A DNA stretch of 64,000 nucleotides. Source: Punctularia strigosozonata HHB-11173 SS5 (taxonomy: Eukaryota; Basidiomycota; Agaricomycetes; Corticiales; Punctulariaceae). Positions 46,046 to 57,411 of the stretch are shown in pieces. Made by a program: the position numbers and the translations under genes. Position 1 is the first letter of the stretch; every line of letters begins with the position of its first letter. The notes below the pieces were generated by a model. It saw only the letters and a list, made by a program, of their open reading frames with translations. It was not told the origin of the DNA and ran no database searches. The stretch is taken from positions 3,041,521 to 3,105,520 of the forward strand of contig NW_006767433.1 in NCBI RefSeq assembly GCF_000264995.1, read 5' to 3'.

Positions 46046-47481
46046 CTAGGCGGCGGGTGACTCCGCGATGACTTCAATCATATTCTCGTCGGCTTCACCA
46101 GGCTTCATTTCAACGTCACGAAGAAAATCGTTTTCCACAAGGAATCTGATGGCTTGTGACAGATTAGATACGGTCACACGAATTTCCGGAAGGAGGAGCT
46201 GTCGAGAGAGTCGCTTTCAATACTGCATAGTTTCGACAAGAAAAGCGGACTGACTTTACGTAGGAGCGACCTGCGGGGAGCGAAAGGATTTAAGGGAGGT
46301 TGCCTGGGTTTGTGCGGCCTAGGCTTCTTCACCGCAGGGACAGACTTCGTCCAGGGGGTTTGTTCTGGAGCATCGGCTGGACAATCGGGCGCTGAAGGCA
46401 GGCCACACCAGTCTCCTCGTGCTATGTCAAGGTCAAGCAGCAGAGGAGCCTTCGACGTCATGGATTCCGGCGCTTCATCGTCATCAGAGCTGCTGGAAAT
46501 CTGATTTAAACAGTTCGCATCTTGCGCCGAGAGAAGTGGTTCAGGCGGTCTGGTCGCGGCTGGGAGTGCATGAGTCTGCAAGTAATTATGTGGGCGCGAT
46601 AAACCACGCCCTCGACCCGTCTCCAAGCTCCGCCCGCGGGGCGCACCCCTTCCGCGGCTTGCCGGATCGGAAGACCAGGACGATCCATGCTGATTAAGGC
46701 GGCGTCTTTTGTGGCCCGCCAGACCTGCGTCGTCCGCGTCTATCTGTCCGCGAGCAACAGCTTCCTCGATCTTCCTGTTCTTCTCTTCTACTCTCGGAGT
46801 AGACGGCCAGCGTTTTTTCCTTTCAGCTATCCACTTCTCGAGAGTTTCAGGGTCACTCAGGTTCACGCTCGTGCCCTGGATGGGGATGGGTTTGCTGCGG
46901 CGCATGTTCAGTAAGGGCCGAATTCAAAATAAGGATCGAACAAACCCGATTAAACTGGGGTCGGCATCCCAATCCAGCTTTTTCTTGCGTCGATCAAATC
47001 CTAGGGGATATATAAGGTGCCTATCCATCTTGTGCACTTCAACACTCTTCTGGGAACCTGTGAAAGTGCAGTCCTTATAGTTGCAGCGGTGGTTACCTGG
47101 CTGGTACCAGCTGTTCCTCAACGGAGGCGGCGGTCGACTGGGCCCTCCTGCGGTTCGCGAAGAGAGTGACATCGGAGGAGCAGAGTAGCTGGGCAGTGAA
47201 GTCCAGGACGAGCTTCCCTGAGTCGGCTGCATATATGCCTGAGCATAATGAGACGAGTAGTAGCCTGCGGGATAAGCCTGAGCATCCGGGTAGGGGTTGC
47301 TTTGCGCTTCGTTCATCGTGTGCGCTGTCGCGGGAGGCGGTTGTATATTCCAGCTGTCATAGCTCGTTGATGTATTACTGACGAAATAAGGGGGCCTTGG
47401 CAAGGAGGGGGGAGGGCGAGGTAAACCTTGCTCGTGCATGTGGAGTGGAGTGGGCGAAGTCGGTTTTGCATAAATGCGCAA
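46046..47481 (-). CDS. NUFIP1/Rsa1-like box C/D snoRNP assembly factor
   Basis: Three exons on the minus strand. The N-terminal part is Pro/Tyr/Ser-rich and carries a C-x4-C...H-x4-H finger (HRCNYKDCTFTGSQKSVEVH followed by KMDRH). An intron joins DADPSLIG to KPIPIQGTSVNLSDPETLEK, continuing as WIAERKKRWPS: this is the NUFIP1 conserved core (PF10453-like), which binds Snu13/15.5K during snoRNP assembly. A basic region with KRRRLNQ and RGRGAPRGR follows. The last intron restores LLLPEIRVTVSNLSQAIRFL and an acidic end at TAG 46046-46048. The nuclear role is by family. The start could instead be the Met 14 codons downstream. Confidence 0.85.
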
Positions 47482-47974
47482 CTTGGCGGACTTCGGATTC
47501 GGTTACCATTATGCCGTACCATACCACCCGCCACCCTATCACTTACCTGGCTTACTTGTCGGCGTAAAGCAAGCAAGCATACTTAATGTAGCCCCAAAGA
47601 GGTACTAGCGCTAGCATGATACGCTATGGAGATTCTTCTATACATACTTTTTATAGGTGAGGTGGTCGCATACGCACGTTGGCATGGAGCGCAATACGGC
47701 CAAGGTGAAAAACAGCGGGGAAGGGCGAGGGATCGTACGTGATATCTTGTCAACATGATGTCCGTGGCGGGAAGTTATATGTGACGATATCATCGGGACG
47801 ATCATGTCCGTAGCTAAAACAGCGCGGAAAACGAGACGAGGATAACGGATGACGATAACGGATAAGGAAACGGTCGAGCATGTTGAGCACCGTCAGATCA
47901 AATCGCCAACACGGACTTCAGTCCGTCGAGGACGGGAACGACTTACGCCACGAACGATGGCGGTGTGGCGTCCT
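47482..47974. other. Spacer between KH gene stop and NUFIP-like start
   Basis: 493 nt with both neighbours on the minus strand. It should carry the NUFIP-like promoter and the 3' UTR of the KH gene. No gene or repeat is recognised. Confidence 0.5.
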
Positions 47975-49071
47975 TCATTCGATATCCTGCTGTTGCTCCC
48001 TTCCTACCCGCCTCTCCTTTTCACTTTCGAGCTGATTGTAGAGCAAGAAAAGCGCCTTCTCATTGGCCTCCGGTGTGCCGACGATAGTGAACATCCGCTC
48101 GCCCGTCTCGTCATGAGGTGCCTTTGCAATGGATATCTTGGAGCCAGAGAGACGGCGAATCTCCGTGATCTTCGAGCCACCGCGACCGATGATGCAGCCG
48201 ACCATGTCGGATGGTATGGAAATGTTTTGGGTGCGGAGGTTAGTAGGCTGGGGCGACGACGGGGCCTGTCGTGATGGCGAACCAGGAGAGCCAGGACGGC
48301 CGTTCGATTGACGGCTCCCACCGTAGCTGCCTCTGTTCTCCGAGTACCGCCTGCTGCTGCCCGAGCGTTCATCTCCAGCCCCTGGGTGGAACAGAACGGT
48401 GCCGAGACCACGCTCCCAGTCTTCGAGTAGAGACTTGCCAATATCGTCGACAGCCCGTTCTATGGCTTCGACGGATCCATGAACCTCCACGACTCTTTCG
48501 GTCGACTGCGGGAGCATGTCCTTCGAAGCAACCATCCGCGCCCCCGAGTTATCTTGAATTGCCTTGATTCTCGTCCCGCCCCGCCCGATAATCGTGCCCA
48601 TGAGGTTGTGGGAGATCAAGAGACGTAAAGAGGTATGGGTAGAGGAGGATGCACTGATAGGAGACGTGGGGTTGGACGCGACCAACTGGGCGACAATGAG
48701 ACCATACGCCTGAAGAATTGTTAGCACGAGCGCTGAGACGGGAATGTGTCAGAAGCTTCCTACCTTAGCTACACGATCGACGGAGCCGCTAATGGTGAGC
48801 ACTCGGTCGTGCACGCCCGGCACGACCTTGCTGACGCCAGCCTTGACGCCAGTCTGATCGCGCAAATCAGCGACGTTTTTCCCGCCTTTGCCTATGATCA
48901 CGCCAGCATCCTTCGTAGATACAAGTGCACGTAAAGTGAGAGTATCAGGGCCTGCTGGGGAACCTGAACGGGAGCGACCTGGCGAAGGAGAGACTACTGG
49001 AGACGCGTCAAAATTGACGCGTGATCGATGGGGGGAAACCTGCCTTCACGGTCGTCCACTTCAGACGGCAT
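47975..49071 (-). CDS. Triple-KH RNA-binding protein (PCBP/Rnc1-like)
   Basis: Short N-terminus (MPSEVDD, then VSPSPGRSRSGSPAG after an intron at about 49005-49057) followed by three KH domains. KH1 has ALVSTKDAGVIIGKGGKNVA, KH2 has LLISHNLMGTIIGRGGTRIK and KH3 has IPSDMVGCIIGRGGSKITEI. All three GxxG loops (GKGG, GRGG, GRGG) are intact. An Arg/Ser/Gly/Pro linker separates KH2 and KH3, and the protein ends REQQQDIE. Three KH domains with the long linker before the third is the poly(C)-binding/hnRNP K plan, as in S. pombe Rnc1 and S. cerevisiae Pbp2. Such proteins bind C- or U-rich mRNA and control stability or translation. Confident as a family, not as a named orthologue. Confidence 0.92.
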
Positions 49072-49458
49072 AGGATGGAGGTGATGAGAAGGAGGAGGGG
49101 GAGTGGAAAGGAGGAGGGGAGTGCGAGGATGCGGCGGAGGAGGAGGGAAAGGAAGGAGTGAAATGCGGGGACAGCAGGCTGGGAGAGGAGTCGGCGCTAC
49201 GCTGACTTTTCCTCAAGCCGACTTTCGGCATCCACATGACTGCGCTCTTCATTTCAAAGGAGCGCCGCATATACTCATCGATGACTCGTTTGCGATATCG
49301 CGCACGGCAGCAAAGCGTATTACACGGGAACGGAACGCATCGGATTGCGGCGAAATGGCCCCAAGGCTCGCATGGAGGCATACAAGTAGTGGCATGGGCC
49401 TCATAGACATACTCTAGGAGACAGGAACCGAGCGGGACAGCACGACCTGACGCAATAA
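49072..49458. other. Spacer between uL13 stop and KH gene start
   Basis: 387 nt. The left 130 nt is a strong purine-rich tract (GGAGGA-type on +, thus CT-rich on the coding strand of the KH gene), common directly upstream of fungal start sites. The right end holds the uL13 3' UTR. An overlapping 169-codon antisense frame is a composition artefact. Confidence 0.55.
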
Positions 49459-50244
49459 CTAGTAGCCCAGGGCAGCAAGTTTTGGGAAAGAGGTCGAGGC
49501 TTCCTTGGTCGCGGTTTGGCGGAGCTTCACAGCAGCAACCTATCCGCACGTCAGCGATGTATGTGCCCATATCAAGGCACTCTTATTACCTTGCGCTCGT
49601 GGAAAGCCTGCGCCTTGATCTTCCTCTTCTCTTCCAAACGGTCCACGACGTCCTTGTATCCCCAGCCAACCTCATGAGACAGACGCTGAGTAACGGTTTC
49701 GTTAGCGTCAATAGCAATCATAGCTTGAAAATAGCAAGCCTCCTAACCTTAACCGTGCAATACTTCCTTCCAGGCTTCAACCTCAACACCCGCAAAGCTT
49801 CCGGAACGACCATCCGCTTCTTCCTGTCATAAGGAGGGGGGATGCCCTCGAAAAGCTTCAGGCGCTCGAGAGCCGCCGCACCGCGAGCAGTCTTGTGCGG
49901 AACCATGCCACGGATAGCCCGGAAGAGGATCTTGGACGGTGCCCTGTGATGGAAGGGACCGGACTTCTTCGGGTTCACGATGTGGCGCTTGTGAAGGAAG
50001 TTGTGGTAGCGCAACTGTGCATTTCGCGAGACACCGTCGTAAATCAACGTCAGATGGGTCCTTCATGTCCCTAGTTTGCATTCACCTTGTTGCGGAAGAA
50101 ACTGCCAGAAATATTGATCTCTTCGCAGCGCACCACAACGATTTTCTGGCCATTGAGAATCTGCTTCGAGATTATCGAAGCCAGTCGACCCAGGAGGTGG
50201 CCCTTGCCATCAATGACGATGGGGGTCGACGAGAAGGTGGCCAT
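49459..50244 (-). CDS. RPL16: 60S ribosomal protein uL13 (L13a/Rpl16)
   Basis: The start in a good context (CGCCATGG) gives [20 protein letters not shown], the conserved uL13 N-terminus. Exon 1 continues [20 protein letters not shown] to SGSFFRNK. After an intron comes [40 protein letters not shown] and [21 protein letters not shown] third exon gives [20 protein letters not shown], and the last [20 protein letters not shown] with the stop at 49459-49461. Every conserved block of the cytosolic large-subunit protein is present at normal length. The in-frame open sequence upstream of the Met (to 50541) is 5' leader. Confidence 0.97.
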
Positions 50245-50854
50245 GGCGAGTCTGACCCAACGACGCGTTAGCTGCCAGCGAACCAGGAGCTCCAGAACAA
50301 CCAACCTGGGAATTAGGAGTCCGAAGAGTAAGATAGACACAGGATCGTTGAGTGACAAGTTGCCAGAACGGAGGAAGTTGCGCACCTTGAGGAGTTCGGG
50401 TCGTAGAGGTGAACGGCTCAATCGGGCAATGGAGGCTGCTGTACACGTGGGGTCAGTACTGCCTAGTTTTAACAGAAGGTTTGCCGCACAGCCGCAGTCA
50501 CACTCAAGGCGCCTACTAAGTCCCTCGTGACCTCTCCTCATATCAATTTCTCGAATTGCTATGCTATAGCTCGGCGATGGTCTCCATCGATGGTATACTT
50601 AGGCATCACCCTGTGGTATTTGTCTTGAACAGCAGCGTTCTACGACATCGAGATGCTCGAACTGAGAACACACAGACAACAGCTACAGAAACATGAACGG
50701 GAGCCTGAACTGTACCAGGGACATGCAAGATATACTCGTACACTGTAACCTCAGGGAACCCAAGCTTAAAACTGCGACTCCAGGTTGTGAAACCAGTGTA
50801 TAGAAGTTCAGCCACCGAAGTGGAACCTCCACTTGCCACCATGGAATTGACCCG
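50245..50854. other. Promoter of uL13 and 3' flank of the SMP-30 gene
   Basis: 610 nt with both neighbours on the minus strand. The part next to uL13 is open in frame with it but not conserved-looking. No additional gene is recognised. Confidence 0.45.
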
Positions 50855-52175
50855 CTAGGTCAACTGCCGTCGTGGATATGAGATCGATGCGCGCTCGAAT
50901 CCACAGGATCTATACGCACCGACAAACAGATGGCCGGAATCAGGATACAATGCCTGACGGCTGGCATCGCCGCCGACCGCTCCGCAGTGCGCGCTTGTGA
51001 CGTACAGCTTATCCAAGTTCGGCCCTACAACATCGTGGCAAAGGGACCCGTCAGCTGGCAGTCGTTTGTCAATTCGTTTACGCACCTCCGAATTCACAGG
51101 CTGTGATATTCAGCGCGGTGGGGAATACAATCTCGAAGTCTATCTTCCCGTCTTGGTTGAATCGGTTGATCCGGGAGGCACCCCACCTGATAGACGATGC
51201 CGATGAGTGGCTGAATGCATGCTGGATTGCGTGACTTACCGCGCGCTCCATATCCCGCCTTCACTATCAATGCATAGTCCATCTGGGTACGAGTTCTCTG
51301 GCAATCCTTCTGCCAGTGGGTCGATATGGACACGTCGGTTACTGATGTCTCCCGTGGACGAATCATAATCGTATGCGTGGATACGATTCACCAACGAATC
51401 CGTGAAGTACCTGTGAAGCGTTCAGCACCGTCTATGTCAAGCTTAGCCAGCCTACAATGTCTTCCCGTCGGGGCTCCAGCCTAGGCCGTTTGAATCCTGT
51501 GACATTACTATTGTCAGTGAAAGCGTTCGCTGACTATCACAACATGCATACCGTGAAGGGGCCTTCGTCGATCAACTTGCACGATAGATCGGTGGGATCG
51601 TATCTATACAGCTGACCAGGGATTTCCGGCGTCTTGGAGCAGACTGTGCCTGCAAAATAACGACCATTGACGTCGCATGCGCCGTCGTTGAACCTCGTAT
51701 GCACCGCATACGCGGTTGGCAGTGGTTTGGCGAGATATGTGAGTCTACCATCCCCCTCAGCCAGAGCGAACCCTAATGCAGTGGTGCAGGCCAACTCAAA
51801 CGGAGTGTCAGTACTTGGATGGACACGGCGTCAGTGCCTAGCGCTTACCCCGGGACCTTGCTTGCGGAGCGCTAGGGACGTGACTGGTACACCAAAGTCC
51901 TCGGTGACCAAGTCAAGGGTTTCGACGTTCAAATGAAACACCTTGAAAATGCCTGAGACACTTCCTTCATATTCCCGTGACGAGCGCACCTTGCGCTCCT
52001 CAATGTCAACAAAATGCAGCGTGCAAGTACGCGCATCGTACAATGGACCTGGTGAAAACGGACGTGGCAGCGTCAATCCAAGGGGTCCAAGCAATTGAAG
52101 GTTTGAGCACTAGCCTTCGCCTAGCATACATGCCGTCTGCAACAGAGGTTTTTCAACAATAATTTTGCTAGCCAT
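50855..52175 (-). CDS. SMP-30/gluconolactonase-family protein
   Basis: A minus-strand gene of about seven exons starting MASKIIVEKPLLQTACMLGE. The six-bladed propeller repeats can be followed: LYDARTCTLHFVDIEERKVH, FGVPVTSLALRKQGPG, TRFNDGACDVNGRYFAGTVC, QLYRYDPTDLSCKLIDEGPF, then DSNGLGWSPDGKT, YFTDSLVNRIHAYDYD, YPDGLCIDSEGGIWSARW and INRFNQDGKIDFEIVFPTAL. The NDG, SNGL and PDGLCID motifs supply the Glu/Asn/Asp metal ligands known in regucalcin and sugar lactonases. It probably hydrolyses a sugar lactone; the substrate is not evident. No signal peptide, so probably cytosolic. Confidence 0.88.
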
Positions 52176-52489
52176 CAGTCGTCGAGATTAGGACAACGAG
52201 GCCTGCAGAACAACCATGCTTTTATATGAGCTTGCGGGGCCGAGCAAGACAGGAAAGGTTCAAAGATGAAACATCTTGGAAATGCGGAGATTCGATCATG
52301 AAAGCCGGACAGGCCTTTGCCAAAACCGGCAGCGGGAAAGATATCGGACTCTCGCTAACTGCTGCTCGTTATCTCAGGCGCATTATGCAGACGGTCTCTT
52401 CGGGGGTTATTGCATGAATGAAAAGCCATTCGAGATCAGGCATGATAATTATGTGATGTAGCGCCAAGAAATATACGTTATGGCCTACG

Positions 52490-53088
52490 CTAATGAGCTG
52501 CATGGACGGAATCAGGTGCTCGTCGCGAAACGAGAACGGCTGACCGACTTCACCTTCTGGCGTCTTCGCGACGTAATCAATAGCTGAAGGAAGCTACAAT
52601 GAGCGACTACTGGGGTGATTAGGATGAAGCGAAGCACACCTTGCTGAACAGTTAGAATTTCGTCGGCCTCCTCGTCGGGAATCTCGATGGAGAACTCCTG
52701 TGCAGGAGTTGTGTTAGAGCGTAGGTTAAGGCGCGAACGAGGAATGGGCTGGAGTAACATGCCTCTTCCACTGCCATTACCACCTCAACCGCATCGAGAC
52801 TGTCGAGGCCGAGGTCGTTGGCAAATGACGAAGAAGCGGTCAACTGAAACGAGGTCTATCAGCACACGTTGCAAAGAGCCGAAGTGGAGCTACCTTCGCG
52901 GGGTCCACTTTCTCGATACCCTTCAGAACGTCGAGCACTCGCGTTTGAATTTCATCCTTTGAGAGGCCCGCTGCGGCGGCGAAGTGAGCGCGAGGAGGAA
53001 CACGGCTTTGAATACGCGGCGCCGAGGCAATAGCAAAAGCCAAACGAGGGCGTGCGGGGGTACGAATAGCAAGTCGGAGGAATGACAT
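52490..53088 (-). CDS. ACP1: Mitochondrial acyl carrier protein
   Basis: The start at 53088 gives an Arg/Ala-rich presequence (MSFLRLAIRTPARPRLAFAI...). The mature ACP follows: LSKDEIQTRVLDVLKGIEKV, LTASSSFANDLGLDSLDAVE (the DSL serine takes 4'-phosphopantetheine), VVMAVEEEFSIEIPDEEADE, ILTVQQAIDYVAKTPE. The frame runs on past the expected end. If an intron is placed at 52498-52553 (gtgaag donor, cag acceptor), the protein ends KTPEAH and stops, as known ACPs do, with a last coding exon of only 8 nt (52490-52497). It carries the type II fatty-acid/lipoate chain and, in many fungi, sits in complex I and in the Fe-S/LYR network. Confidence 0.94.
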
Positions 53089-54744
53089 GGCCTCGGTGGT
53101 AGACTCGTAGAGGAAGAGAACGAACGCGCTCGGAAAAGCCGTGACGTTGTCAGCGCGGTGATTCCCGGCACCTGAATCCCACGCATATTCTGCCTGGCTC
53201 CTCGACCTCAAGCTCTTGTTTTCGCCGCTGTACCACCACTCCCCGGTTCTCACCCTGGAGCTGGAGCTCACGGGTGATTTGCTCCGAGGACACCGGTCGA
53301 TGAGCTCTCAGCAAACAGCGATGCCCTTATACTGGCCTTGTGTCGTCGGATACCCTGAGGCCGTACTGCGCTGCCGAGCCGCCCCTTATCGTTGGCAAGA
53401 TGCCACGCAACGCTTCAATACTGGATCTGACGACATAACAACAACCTTATGCGCTAGTTGCAAAATTTTCTGCTTCTGTATCCTTAGACAAATGGGGTTG
53501 GACCACTCGCGAAGCCTGATTCAGATATGCATGCCCTGCTCCATGCACAGCGGATAGCTGGTTCAATACCGCGCTTCGTTGCTCATCGTGCCTACTTACC
53601 GGCGTCATCAAGTCAAATAGACTGAACCCCCGCCCCCCCCCCTTCCCCCGCTCCAATATACATCGCCTTTCAAAAAGAAAAAAGAAATAACCAGGGTATT
53701 GGAACGCCCACTCCGGACCAGCGCCACGTAAGAGCGCGGCGTGTTCGCATGGCGTATAACGATATGTCAGCAGGGATTGCAACTCATACGCCGGCAGGGA
53801 TCTTTATCCGTATATCAGATCGACAGTTACGTCAGTTCTCCTATCATTCAAGACTCGGGCTGAGTCACCTCTTCCAGGCAACTTGAAGGCAACCTGATTC
53901 TCGTCGGTAGTGCGACCTTCGGGCTCCTGCGGACCTTATTTCCGCCTCTAGCTCAGTGATGCTAGACAGCCAATGAGCCGGCTGCTCCAGGTCTTATCAA
54001 TTCACTCACGAAGGAATAATTAGCGCACAATGTTTGCCGCGCTCACACTTGATCCCACTAATGCACAAGAACCTCTCTCGTGTGCAGCCCCGCAAGCTTT
54101 GGTATCTCCTTGGGCCCTGCTATCTTGCGCTAGTCAGATTCTTAGCCCCAATCTAGCATTGTTCGTTGTTCTTGCTCTACCGTACATAGGCGCAGTGCCT
54201 CGCGTGGGGGAGATAGCCGACACCCTTTTGTGAAGACTGTCACCTATTATCCGCAGCTGAGCTTTTGGGTTTGGGTAGCCTGTGGACACGGCGGTTTCGG
54301 ATACTCTTGCAAGGGCACGTGTAGTTTTGGAAATATCATCTCGAGTAAGCTGCGATGATGCTTATCTGTCCCGCAGTGCAGCTTGTGTTTATCGAGTTTT
54401 GTTATCATATGACCTTCATTTCATTCCGCAATGGACATCGTAAATGTGTATCTGAATCGTGCGAAAACCTCGACTGGGGCTCGCCAGGTTACGTCGAGCC
54501 ACAGCCGCCAGAGTTATAAAAGACAAAACCCCATAAGATACCTCGAGTCAACGTTGTAAGCTCTGTGGCAGCTCCTGGAACCCTGCTTCTCGTTTCCACT
54601 CGTTTCACATTCACCCATAACGGGTCTCCTGGATTGGACACAATCGAGCGCCTACACAGCCACACCGCACTCGCGCACCACGTGCCACTTCTCCCTGCTG
54701 AGTACTGAGGCCTGAGGCTTGGAACCTGGTGTAACCTTCACAAG
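53089..54744. other. Gene-poor stretch, 1.65 kb
   Basis: No gene is supported. The left end should hold the ACP promoter and the right end the bL17m promoter, with a TATAAAA at about 54,516-54,522. A C-rich run lies at about 53,627-53,652. A 67-codon hydrophobic ORF at 54030-54233 has no recognisable motif and is left uncalled. Confidence 0.5.
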
Positions 54745-55838
54745 ATGAAGCATGGTGTCGCCTTTCGAAAGTTCTCTCGGCCGACGGCACATAGAAATCT
54801 TATGCTGAGGTATCATGTCCATGCTCGCAGGTTCTTGTCTGTGCTGAGTGTCGCCCAGAAACCTGGTGACCTCGCTATTCGAGCACGAACAAATCAAGAC
54901 CACTCTCCCAAAAGCCAGGGACACGGCGAGGCTGGCCGAAAAGGTTACTGTCCATACCATTGTATAATCTGCTAGCTCAATGCGTGTAGATCATCACCCT
55001 TGGCAAGAAGGGCGGACTGCCAGCGTACCGACGCGCTTCCGCATTTCTCCTAAAGCCACAACTTACTCCGAAACTTTTCACCGATTTCGCGAAGCGCTAT
55101 GCCGAACGTCCTGGAGGTTACACTCGGATACACAAGTACGGCAACCGACCAGGGGACAACGCCCCAATGGCCGTCCTCGAACTCGTGGACAATCCGCGCG
55201 ACCTGAAGTTTGCGATGACAGCGCGTGCAACCGGCTGGGAGCTCTTGGCCAGGACTATTGGTGAGAGGAAAAGGCAGGGGGATGGCATGTTAGGAGTGGT
55301 GAATGAGGGTGTCGGCGACTTGCAGCAGATTGTGGAAACAGAGAAGGACATCCCGTTCGGCAAGCAAGGCGGATTGCTCAAGGGGAAGACGAGATGGAAC
55401 TTACAGAAGGCTTTACGCTTCCGAGACAAGACCGCGATCACCCAGTTCAGCCAGGAGGCGAAAGACTACACGGTATGTTCCGCTCCCGGCTGGATGCGAG
55501 CAACCTCAACTTACCGTCGACTGTTTGCTCGCTTGAACCAGGATTCTCTGCTTACTCGCCCGGTCAGCCAACTCACTCCGAAATCTGATTCTGAAGACGT
55601 TACGACCACCGACCCGACGGTTGGAGCCTTCAGAGATCTGCACATATCGGATATAGTCTCATGGGAGCAGGGAAAGAAAGATCGACTGTGGTTCGGTGGC
55701 GCTCCTCGAAAGGCGGGTGCTATTGCACCCGGCGAAACGGGACAAGTGCTTGAGCTGGCGAAGGGCGCACTCGCGCAGCCTCCGAAGTGGTTACGGAGGT
55801 CAAAGCTCGGCGTGGATACGCGACCGGTGTTTGATTGA
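54745..55838 (+). CDS. MRPL8: Mitochondrial large-subunit ribosomal protein bL17m
   Basis: Starts [20 protein letters not shown], the conserved bL17 opening. Exon 2 restores [20 protein letters not shown] and [10 protein letters not shown], exon 3 IITLGKKGG, then [20 protein letters not shown] and [12 protein letters not shown], completing the bacterial-type L17 domain in about 130 residues. A C-terminal extension of over 150 residues ([16 protein letters not shown]..., [20 protein letters not shown]) is typical of fungal mitochondrial forms, which are longer than bacterial L17. There is an intron near 55,470-55,540. The stop lies 79 nt from the convergent AIM6-like stop. Confidence 0.92.
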
Positions 55839-55917
55839 CGCAATACCGATTATGCTTGTACAGCTCCCTTGAGTACGCTTCAATTCCCCCCCTAATCTGC
55901 AATTTTCGTCCTCGGGT

Positions 55918-57120
55918 TCAAAATTTGGCGGCTGCTTCAAGGTCATCTGCATTCAACCAGTCGGCGCCGTCATTCAGCAACTCTCGCCAAACAGCGTCGC
56001 GGGCGTGGATTGGCCATCCAGGTGTGTCCCAGAACCTATGTGATGGCCATGAACATGAAACCGTGAGTGCCCAGGATGCAGAGGAGCGTACCTTGCCCGG
56101 ATGCCTCGAACATGAGCATCGCCAACAAATCGCGTGATATTGGCGCGCTGCGCATCGCTGATGTTTCCGATGCCGCTCCAGCCTACAGCATCTTCGTAGT
56201 CGGTGCTGGCGACGGGAGACAAGGTAATATCCCAGGTCGTGTTCAGTGACGGGTCGGTAAGCTGGGTTAACGGCGCATCGAAGAAGTAATCGCGGGGTTC
56301 GAGTGCTTTCACCTGTTCCAGCGGCGAGTTGCCCGTGCCGACGACGACGAGAGCGGACGGTGTCAAGGTGCCATTGGTAAAAGTGGTCAGGAAGCCGGCT
56401 TGCCGCAGTGGTTCGAGCTCTTTGAGAACGAAGGGCAGTGTCCTGCAGAGGTTATACTATGAGATCAAAATTCTCAGTCGGGTGGAGATGACAAACTCGA
56501 CACCGTCGGTCTTGATGTCCACTAAGAGCTGCAAAGGGGTGCTGCTTGATGTATCAAAGGGACCACTTAAGGGGAGAGGGGAGACGGCGTCAGTGGCGGG
56601 TGCATCTCCTGTTCTACGAGCAAGCATACTTGGGTCATGTTTGGTTCGCGACAGTGATTGGATTCATGCCTTGTATGATCTTGAGTAGAGGCTGGACGTA
56701 GAGTGACTGGAACGTTCGCGCAGGCGTGATAGCCTGCTGCTCATGGCCAATCTGCAAGATTTCCTGCAATAAAACATGGATCTAGCTCTCCTCCGTGATT
56801 TTGCTCACGAAAAGGGTCTCGTTTATGAGCCAAACGTCTGCTTCAACGCTGGCGACACCGAAGCTGAGGGCAGTCAGAACAGGAACGTCTCGCCAATCTG
56901 GGGGCCATATTAGCACACGCCGGAAGGCGAGGTGATCGAACGTGCAATCGTTGTGAGAATGTATGGCTTTGGGAACAATGTTCTGCGTGAATGCAGTCGG
57001 CCAGGTCAGAAGACTAGAGTTGCTATCCTCTAACAACGCAATCTGGGAGATGACACCAGGTTTCGCCAAGGCGTAGAGTCCCTTCAATAGCAATGTGGCC
57101 GCTGCGATGGTGAAGCGCAT
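55918..57120 (-). CDS. AIM6: AIM6-like secreted PI-PLC-fold protein
   Basis: A minus-strand gene with an N-terminal signal peptide (MRFTIAAATLLLKGLYALAK). After an intron, KAIHSHNDYWRDVPVLTALS continues SFGVASVEADVWLINETLFV. The HSHNDYWR and EADVW motifs are the active-site-like part of the AIM6/glycerophosphodiesterase-like PLC superfamily. Later pieces are LQLLVDIKTDG, LEPLRQAGFLTTFTNGTLTP, RDYFFDAPLTQL, NITRFVGDAHVRGIRARYWD and GADWLNADDLEAAAKF. Several N-glycosylation sequons fit secretion. Enzymatic activity of AIM6 proteins is not established, so the role is left open. Confidence 0.82.
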
Positions 57121-57411
57121 TTGGACTCGACGGTACGAGAGGAACTCGAGAGAGGATGGAATGAAGAGCGACTGCCATATAGCTCGCGGGACGACGCCTT
57201 ATATGCACCTAGACATCCTGAACAGAAAAGAACACGTAGTTTCGATCAAACTGGAGACCTGTTCAGGCATTGGAAGCTTTCATCTGCGAAAGTGCGCACC
57301 AGTAGGCGCACGCACGTGGTCGTGTCCAGTTTGCAATGGTGTATAGAGAACGATACGTATACATTGGTTTTCAACTCTTCTTCACATTTCGCCCACAACT
57401 ACATTCCAGTC

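Noticed and set aside
49061-49570. 169-codon minus-strand frame covering the uL13 3' end and the KH-gene promoter
   Set aside because: It uses another frame over the verified last exon of uL13 and ends in a CT-rich low-complexity tail.
53627-53652. C-rich run as a possible G-quadruplex or recombination site
   Set aside because: A simple C tract with few interruptions and nothing else to support a function.
53944-54000. tRNA-like stretch (CTCTAGCTCAGTGATGCTAGA)
   Set aside because: It resembles a D-arm, but no T-arm with GGTTCGA and no closing acceptor stem follow at the right distance.
54030-54233. 67-codon hydrophobic ORF
   Set aside because: There is no signal-peptide logic, cysteine pattern or homologue that I recognise; too weak to call.
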